Origin: Geodermatophilus tzadiensis
Lineage (GTDB): Bacteria > Actinomycetota > Actinomycetes > Mycobacteriales > Geodermatophilaceae
DNA: 64,000 nucleotides
Assembly: GCF_003002915.1 (NCBI RefSeq)
Contig: NZ_PVTG01000005.1
Location: 186,001 to 250,000 of the forward strand
Reading direction: 5' to 3'
The notes below the pieces were generated by a model. It had not been told where the DNA came from, searched no databases, and saw only the letters and a program-made list of their open reading frames with translations. Shown here piece by piece: positions 59,089 to 64,000 of the stretch (position 1 is the first letter of the stretch; the number at the start of each line of letters is the position of its first letter). Position numbers and translations under genes: made by a program.

Positions 59089-59112
59089 GTTCGAGAGTCG
59101 AACTGACTCGAC
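59089..59112. promoter_or_regulatory. Candidate TetR operator before the MFS gene
   Basis: GTTCGA-GAG-TCGAAC (59089-59103) is a perfect palindrome and is followed by TGACTCGACC, giving a second partial copy of the outer arm. It lies 25 bases before the MFS start codon and suits a TetR dimer. The TetR gene downstream of the same transporter is the natural candidate. Confidence 0.5.
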
Positions 59113-59127
59113 CGGCAGGAGGCGCCG

Positions 59128-60543
59128 GTGACCCGGACCGCCCCGGCAGCGCCCGCGTCGACGGCGGCCGCGCCGCGCACCGTGCAGCGCCGCACGCTCG
59201 CCGTCGTCGCCACCAGCACGCTCGTCGTGCTCGCCGCCTTCGTGACCCCGCTGGCGACCGCCGTCGCCACCGCCCGCGACCTCGGCGCCGGGCCCGGCGG
59301 GCAGGCGTGGCTGCTCTCGGCGATGAGCGTCGGGCTGGCCGCCGCCCTGCTGGTCGCCGGTGCCGGTGCCGACGACGTCGGCCGCCGCCGCGTGTTCACC
59401 GCCGGGCTGGTGCTGCTGGCCGCGGGCGCCGCGCTGACCGCCGCCGCCGGGTCCACCGGCGTCTTCGTCGCGGGGCGGCTGGTGCAGGGCGTCGGCGGCG
59501 CGGCCGTGCTGGCCTGCTCGCTCGGCCTGCTGGCACAGGTGTTCCCGCTCGGCCCGCCGCGGGCGCGGGCGGCGGCCGTGTGGGGTGCCAGCCTCGGCGC
59601 GGGCACCGGGGTCGGCGGGCTGGCCGCAGTGGTCCTGGACGGCGACACCGGCTGGCGGGCCACCCACGTGGTCACCGCCGTCCTGACCCTCGTGCTGGCC
59701 CTGGCTGCGCGGCTGCTGCTGCCGGAGTCGCCGCGCCCGCGCCGGCCGCGGGTGGACGTCGTGGGCCCGGTGCTGCTGGTGTCGGCGGTGTGCTGCCTGC
59801 TGGTCGGGCTGGTGGCGCCGCGCACCGGCGCGGGGACGGCGACCGGGGTGGCGCTGCTGGTCGCCGGCGTGCTGCTCGCCGCGGGCTTCGTGCTGGCCGA
59901 GGCGCGGGTGCGGGCGCCGATGGTGGACCTCGCGCTGTTCCGTGTCCGCGGCTTCGTCGCGGCCAACGTCGGGGCGCTGGTGACCGGCGCGGCCACGGTC
60001 GGGCTGATGTCCTACCTGGCCACCGTGCTGCAGCGCGGGCTGGGGGAGAGCCTGCTGGCCACGACGGTGCCGGTGGTCGTCTGGTCGGCGGTCGCCACCG
60101 CCACCTCCTGGGGGCTGCGCTGGGTGCCGGCCGTCGACGGGCGGCTGCTGCTGGCCGGCGGCCTGGCGGTGTCGGCGGCGGGGCTGGCCGCGCTCGCCGT
60201 CCTCGACGTCGGCGACCGGGGCACCGCGGTGCTGCCCGGGCTGCTCGTCCTGGGCGTCGGCTACGGCGCGGCCAACGCGGCGCTGGGCCGGGAGGCGGTC
60301 GCGCACGTGCCCGCCGAGCGGGCGGCCATGGGCAGCGGGGCCAACAACACCGCCCGCTACCTGGGCGCCGCCGTCGGAGCGACCCTGGTGGTCCTGCTGG
60401 TCACCGCCGCGGCACCGGCCGGCGCGGGCGCGGCCACCGCGCTGCTGGACGGCTGGGACGCCGCGGCGCTGGCCGCGGCGGGGCTGAGCGTCGCCGGGGC
60501 GCTGGCCGTGCTGGCGCTGCGGCCGGCCCGTCCGACCGCCTGA
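59128..60543 (+). CDS. MFS drug-efflux-type transporter (DHA2-like)
   Basis: A 471-residue membrane carrier with about 14 hydrophobic segments, the first at VVATSTLVVLAAFVTPLATAVA. The loop ADDVGRRRVF is the MFS signature A, and GRLVQGVGGAAVLACSLGL matches the DHA2 motif in helix 4. Likely proton-driven export of a hydrophobic compound. The GTG at 59128 follows AGGAGG. A palindrome lies upstream and a TetR gene ends 10 bases after its stop, convergent. Confidence 0.88.
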   Translation: MTRTAPAAPASTAAAPRTVQRRTLAVVATSTLVVLAAFVTPLATAVATARDLGAGPGGQAWLLSAMSVGLAAALLVAGAGADDVGRRRVFTAGLVLLAAGAALTAAAGSTGVFVAGRLVQGVGGAAVLACSLGLLAQVFPLGPPRARAAAVWGASLGAGTGVGGLAAVVLDGDTGWRATHVVTAVLTLVLALAARLLLPESPRPRRPRVDVVGPVLLVSAVCCLLVGLVAPRTGAGTATGVALLVAGVLLAAGFVLAEARVRAPMVDLALFRVRGFVAANVGALVTGAATVGLMSYLATVLQRGLGESLLATTVPVVVWSAVATATSWGLRWVPAVDGRLLLAGGLAVSAAGLAALAVLDVGDRGTAVLPGLLVLGVGYGAANAALGREAVAHVPAERAAMGSGANNTARYLGAAVGATLVVLLVTAAAPAGAGAATALLDGWDAAALAAAGLSVAGALAVLALRPARPTA

Positions 60544-60552
60544 GCCGCCGGC

Positions 60553-61182
60553 TCAGGAGCGGCGGGCGACCAGCTGGACGAGCACCTCGGTGGCGACGTC
60601 GGTGTCGTCGGCCAGGCAGGTGACCTCGCCGCGCTCGACGCGGGCCAGCATCAGCTCGTTGAGCCCGCCGACGGCCGCCAGCACCAGGGCCCGGTCCACC
60701 GGGCGCACCTCGTCGGGGTGCCGCCCGGCCAGCTCGGCGGCCACGCCGCAGAGCAGCTCGACGTAGCGGTCGATCACCCGGCGCCGCAGGGTGAGAGCCG
60801 GGCGGCCGGCGGCCTGCACCTCGACGAGGGCGGCCCAGGCCACCTCGGGGTTGGCGGCCAGCAGCTCCACGTAGGCCCGCACCGCCGCGCGCAGCCGGTC
60901 GCGCCAGGGCAGGCCCGCGGCCGCGGCGTCCTCCTGCGCGGCCCGGACCGCGGCCAGCATCGTGTCCGAGGCGCGGGTGTAGAGCTCGAGGAGGCAGTGC
61001 TCCTTGTCCCGGAAGTGCGTGTAGACGACGGTCTTGGACACCCGGCCCGCCCGGGCGATGTCGGAGATCGTCGTGGCGCGGTAGCCCTTCTGGGCCATGC
61101 AGGTGGCCAGCGCGAGCAGGATGCGCACCCGCCGGGCGGCGTCGTCCTGGGTCGTGTCCTCGGGCACGACCGTGGCGCTCAC
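60553..61182 (-). CDS. TetR-family transcriptional regulator
   Basis: A 209-residue repressor. The N-terminal HTH is TTISDIARAGRVSKTVVYTHFRDKEHCLLELY; the remaining helices form a ligand pocket (AVRAYVELLAANPEVAWAALVEVQAAGRPAL). It is convergent with the MFS gene and divergent from the next MFS gene, so it might regulate either. The GTG at 61180-61182 follows TAGGAT by eight bases, which would suit a leaderless mRNA. Confidence 0.9.
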   Translation of the reverse strand: MSATVVPEDTTQDDAARRVRILLALATCMAQKGYRATTISDIARAGRVSKTVVYTHFRDKEHCLLELYTRASDTMLAAVRAAQEDAAAAGLPWRDRLRAAVRAYVELLAANPEVAWAALVEVQAAGRPALTLRRRVIDRYVELLCGVAAELAGRHPDEVRPVDRALVLAAVGGLNELMLARVERGEVTCLADDTDVATEVLVQLVARRS

Positions 61183-61305
61183 CTGGCCGATCCTAGGCAC
61201 GGGCGGGGGAGGCGCCGCCGCAGGGACGCCGGGGTCCGGTCGCCGGTGAGCGGGTTCACCGCTGCTCGGGGGAACAACCGCCGGGGCGGTGCTGTCGCTA
61301 CCTGG

Positions 61306-62637
61306 GTGACCTCCACGACGCCCGTCCGCGCTCCCGCGCGCGCCTACGCCGTCTGGCTCACGGCGCTGGCCGCCTACGCCGTCGCGGTGTTCCACCGCGC
61401 CTCGCTCGGTGTGGCCGGCGTCGAGGCGCAGGAGCGCTTCTCGGCCGGGGCGTCGGCGGTCTCGCTGTTCCTCGTGCTGCAGCTGGCGGTCTACGCCGGG
61501 CTGCAGGTGCCGGTGGGGGTGGCGCTGGACCGGTTCGGCTCGCGCCGGCTGGTGCTGGTGGGCGCGCTGACCATGGCCGCCGGGCAGTTGGTGCTCGCCC
61601 TGGCCACCGACGTGCCCACCGCCGTCGCCGCGCGGGTGCTCGTCGGCGCCGGCGACGCGATGACGTTCATCAGCGTGCTGCGGGTGATCGGTTTCTGGTT
61701 CCCGGGGCCCACCGTCCCGGTGATCACCCAGCTCACCGGCATCCTGGGCCAGGTCGGGCAGATCGTGGCCGCGTACCCGCTGGTCGCGCTGCTGCACGGC
61801 GTGGGCTGGCGCAGCACCTTCCTCGGCGCCGCGGCGGTGGGCGTGCTCACCGCCGTCCTGGTGCTGGTCGCGCTGCGCGACGCGCCACCGGGCGCGGAGA
61901 CCACCCGTCCCGCCGGGCTGGCCGAGGTGCGTCGCAGCCTGGCGCTGACCTGGCACGAGCCGGGCACCCGCGTCGGCCTCTACACGCACCTGGTCACCCA
62001 GTTCTCCGGCACCGTGTTCGCGCTGCTGTGGGGGTACCCGTTCCTCGTCGTCGGCCAGGGGCTCGCCCCGGGGACGGCGGCGGGCCTGCTGACCCTGCTG
62101 GTGGTCGTCGGCATGGGCGTGGGCCCGCTGCTCGGCCGGCTGTGCGGGCGCTGGCCGCTGCGTCGCTCAGTGCTCGTGCTCGGCATCCTCGCCGCCACCG
62201 TGACCGTGTGGACCGTCGTGCTGCTGTGGCCCGGGCGGGCGCCGGTGTGGCTGCTCGTCGTGCTGGTGCTGGTGCTGGGCACCAACGGCCCGGGCTCGAT
62301 GATCGGCTTCGACTTCGCCCGCACCTGGAACCCGGCCGAGCGGCAGGGCAGCGCCAGCGGCGTGGTCAACGTCGGCGGCTTCGTCGCCTCGCTGCTGACC
62401 GTCCTGGCCATCGGCGCGGTGCTCGACCTGCTCACGCCCGGGGCCTCGACGGCCTACGACCTCGGCGCCTTCCGGGCCGCGTTCGCCGTCCAGTACGTGT
62501 TCTGGGCGGTCGGGCTGGTCGGCCTGCTGCGGCACCGGCGGGCGCTGCGGGCACGGCTGGCCCGCGACGGCGTCGTCCTCGCGCCGCTGCACGTGGCCGT
62601 GGGCGCCCGCCTGCGCGGGGGGTCGGCCTACCGCTGA
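61306..62637 (+). CDS. MFS transporter
   Basis: A 443-residue carrier with about 12 hydrophobic helices. It opens AYAVWLTALAAYAVAVFHRASLGVAG and has VALDRFGSRRLVLVGAL as signature A and GDAMTFISVLRVIGFWFP. The sequence resembles nitrate/sulfonate or organic-anion permeases of actinobacteria (YfkF-like), but the substrate is unassigned. GTG at 61306, with no convincing ribosome site. It is divergent from the TetR gene by 123 bases. Confidence 0.88.
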   Translation: MTSTTPVRAPARAYAVWLTALAAYAVAVFHRASLGVAGVEAQERFSAGASAVSLFLVLQLAVYAGLQVPVGVALDRFGSRRLVLVGALTMAAGQLVLALATDVPTAVAARVLVGAGDAMTFISVLRVIGFWFPGPTVPVITQLTGILGQVGQIVAAYPLVALLHGVGWRSTFLGAAAVGVLTAVLVLVALRDAPPGAETTRPAGLAEVRRSLALTWHEPGTRVGLYTHLVTQFSGTVFALLWGYPFLVVGQGLAPGTAAGLLTLLVVVGMGVGPLLGRLCGRWPLRRSVLVLGILAATVTVWTVVLLWPGRAPVWLLVVLVLVLGTNGPGSMIGFDFARTWNPAERQGSASGVVNVGGFVASLLTVLAIGAVLDLLTPGASTAYDLGAFRAAFAVQYVFWAVGLVGLLRHRRALRARLARDGVVLAPLHVAVGARLRGGSAYR

Positions 62638-62686
62638 CGGGCCGCCGGGCGCCGTCCCGCCGGCCCCTGCGCCAGGATCGGGGGGC

Positions 62687-63196
62687 GTGGGAGCCGAGAG
62701 CCCGGACGCCTACCGGCCCGAGGCGTGGCACGACCTCGCCGTGGCGACCGTCGGTGCCACCGCGGCGCTGACCGGACTGCTGTTCGTCGCGGTCTCCATC
62801 AACCTCGACCGGGTCCTCGCGTTCCCGGTGCTCCCCCGCCGGGCCGCGACCACACTGGGGCTGCTGGTGGCGCTGCTGGCCGCAGGTGTCTTCGTCCTCG
62901 TCCCCGGTCAGCCGGTGTCCGCCCTCGCCGCCGAGCTCGCCGGCACCGGCGTGCTGCTCGGCGCCGCCGGCGCGGCCGAGCTGGTGCGGGCCCGGGCGGA
63001 GGGGGACGCCCCGCGCGCCCCCCGGGTCCGCGCGGCGGTCCCGGTGCTGCTGCCGGCCGCTGCGCTGCTGGCGGCCGCGCTGTCGCTGGCCCTCGGGGCC
63101 GGGGGTGGTCTCTACTGGCTGGTGGGGGCGCTGGTCGGCGGGATCGCGGCGTCCTGCCTGACCGCGTGGGTGCTCCTGGTGGAGATCCAGCGCTGA
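62687..63196 (+). CDS. Hypothetical four-helix membrane protein
   Basis: A 169-residue integral membrane protein. Helices are VGATAALTGLLFVAVSINL, ATTLGLLVALLAAGVFVLV, LAAELAGTGVLLGAAGAAELV and a C-terminal pair (VPVLLPAAALLAAALSLAL, YWLVGALVGGIAASCLTAWVLLVE). The N-terminus PEAWHDLAVATVGATAALTGLLFVAVSINLDRV is conserved in similar actinobacterial proteins of unknown function. GTG at 62687. Confidence 0.75.
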   Translation: MGAESPDAYRPEAWHDLAVATVGATAALTGLLFVAVSINLDRVLAFPVLPRRAATTLGLLVALLAAGVFVLVPGQPVSALAAELAGTGVLLGAAGAAELVRARAEGDAPRAPRVRAAVPVLLPAAALLAAALSLALGAGGGLYWLVGALVGGIAASCLTAWVLLVEIQR

Positions 63197-63235
63197 CCTC
63201 GCGCGGTCTCCACGGCTGCGGGCAGGATCGCCCGC

Positions 63236-64000
63236 ATGGAGGTCGTGGTCGGGCTGGACTCCGGGACGACGGCCACCAAGGCGGTCACCGCCGGGGTGGA
63301 CGGGCGGGTCCGCGACCTGGTCAGCGTCGGCTACCCGCTGTCGGTGCCCGCGCCCGGCCGCGCCGAGCTCGACGCCCGGCGCCTGGCCGACGCCGCCGTG
63401 GAGGCGCTGGCCGCGGTCACCGCCCGAGCCCGCGACCGCGGCGACCGGGTGGTCGGCGTCTGCCTGTCGGCAGCGATGCACGGCCTGGTGCCGATGGACG
63501 ACGACGGCCGGCCGCTGGGCCCGGTGGTGACCTGGGCCGACGACCGCGCCGCCGGGTTCGCCGAGGCCCTGCGCGCCGACGGACGGGCCGGCGGGCTGCA
63601 CGCCCGCACCGGCACCCCGGTGCACCCGATGTCGCCGCTGCTCAAGCTGGCGGCGCTGCGCGCCGACGACCCCGACCGGCTGGCCGCGGTGCCGCGCTGG
63701 GGCGGGGTCAAGGAGCTCGTCGTCTCGGCGCTGCGCGGCGGGCCGCAGGTGCTCGACCGCTCCTGCGCGTCGGCCACCGGCCTCTACGGCCTCGCCTCGG
63801 GCGCCTGGGACACCGAGGCCCTCGAGGTCGCCGGCGTCCGCGCGGGCCAGCTCGGCGAGGTGCTGCCCACCACGGCGGTGCTGCGCGGCCTGCGCCCGGA
63901 GGTGGCCGCCGCGACCGGCCTGCCCGCGGACACGCCGCTGGTGCTCGGCGCCGCCGACGGCGTGCTGGCCAACCTCGGCATCGGCGCGGTCCGCCCCGAG
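63236..64000 (+). CDS. FGGY-family carbohydrate kinase (gluconokinase-like), cut by right edge
   Basis: The first 255 residues of an FGGY kinase. The phosphate-binding loop is LDSGTTATKA (residues 7-16), DDRAAGFAEAL is the sugar-contact region, and GGVKELVVSALRGG and SASGLY-like TGLYGLASG match gluconokinase. The opening domain is complete; the ATP-binding second half lies beyond the window. Likely substrate D-gluconate. The ATG at 63236 has GGCAGGATC upstream. Confidence 0.88.
   Translation, partial: MEVVVGLDSGTTATKAVTAGVDGRVRDLVSVGYPLSVPAPGRAELDARRLADAAVEALAAVTARARDRGDRVVGVCLSAAMHGLVPMDDDGRPLGPVVTWADDRAAGFAEALRADGRAGGLHARTGTPVHPMSPLLKLAALRADDPDRLAAVPRWGGVKELVVSALRGGPQVLDRSCASATGLYGLASGAWDTEALEVAGVRAGQLGEVLPTTAVLRGLRPEVAAATGLPADTPLVLGAADGVLANLGIGAVRPE

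Noticed and set aside
59088-59103. GGTTCGA resembling a tRNA T-loop
   Set aside because: No acceptor stem, anticodon or D-arm can be folded around it; it is part of the operator-like palindrome.

Overview
The window is very GC-rich (roughly 75 percent by eye), uses many GTG starts and short TGATG or GTGA overlaps, and is packed with genes. Gene content points to an aerobic actinobacterium. My best guess is Geodermatophilaceae (Blastococcus, Geodermatophilus or Modestobacter-like). The pointers are a fabG1-inhA-hemH-Rv1486c-Rv1487-Rv1488-type block, a UsfX/SigF-type stress sigma module, an F420-type PPOX enzyme, a DUF5709 protein and Ku-based end joining. The genus is inference from gene content only. 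No tRNA, rRNA, CRISPR array, prophage or insertion sequence was seen.

Layout. 1-7.5 kb: mixed housekeeping and accessory genes (quinone-type dehydrogenase, hemerythrin, DinB, YtcJ-like amidohydrolase, GDPD, MFS) plus the remnant of a duplicated dehydrogenase 5' end. 7.5-17.6 kb: one long, tightly coupled operon: IclR regulator, acetoacetyl-CoA synthetase, a two-subunit ATP-dependent dikinase (His swivel protein plus ATP-grasp protein), biotin carrier protein, biotin carboxylase, a pyruvate-carboxylase-B-like carboxyltransferase and a HAD phosphatase, ending in a hairpin. I read it as a candidate biotin-dependent ketone (acetone or similar) carboxylation pathway feeding acetoacetyl-CoA. This is the most interesting system in the window. 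17.6-24.3 kb: class I DAHP synthase, L-2-hydroxyglutarate oxidase, a chemoreceptor, a deaminase, and a ferredoxin-P450 pair. 24.3-31.5 kb: patatin, fabG-inhA-type reductase pair, ferrochelatase, methyltransferase, NfeD and SPFH proteins.

31.5-36.7 kb: general stress control. RsbW/UsfX-type anti-sigma and SigF-type sigma factor are co-transcribed from a SigF-like promoter. Divergent to them is an Rv1364c-like PAS/PP2C/HATPase/STAS fusion, with a stand-alone STAS antagonist further on and topoisomerase IB between. 37-42.3 kb: DUF5709 and DUF1360 proteins, then Ku, an ATP-dependent ligase and a LigD-type polymerase as three separate coupled genes (NHEJ), then purU. 42.3-52 kb: catalase with a SigF-like promoter, a PAC2 protein, two AI-2E family permeases, PPOX, SatD-like, dienelactone hydrolase and ankyrin proteins. 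52-64 kb: small kinase-like protein, DUF350, second FabG, SGNH hydrolase, F420-reductase-like protein, a large FAD/Fe-S oxidoreductase, cupin, MFS/TetR, MFS, and a gluconokinase-type kinase cut by the right edge. A short minus-strand reading frame is cut by the left edge.

Intergenic DNA carries several strong hairpins at gene ends, a repeated palindromic element around 52.0 and 54.1 kb, and several short tandem repeats.
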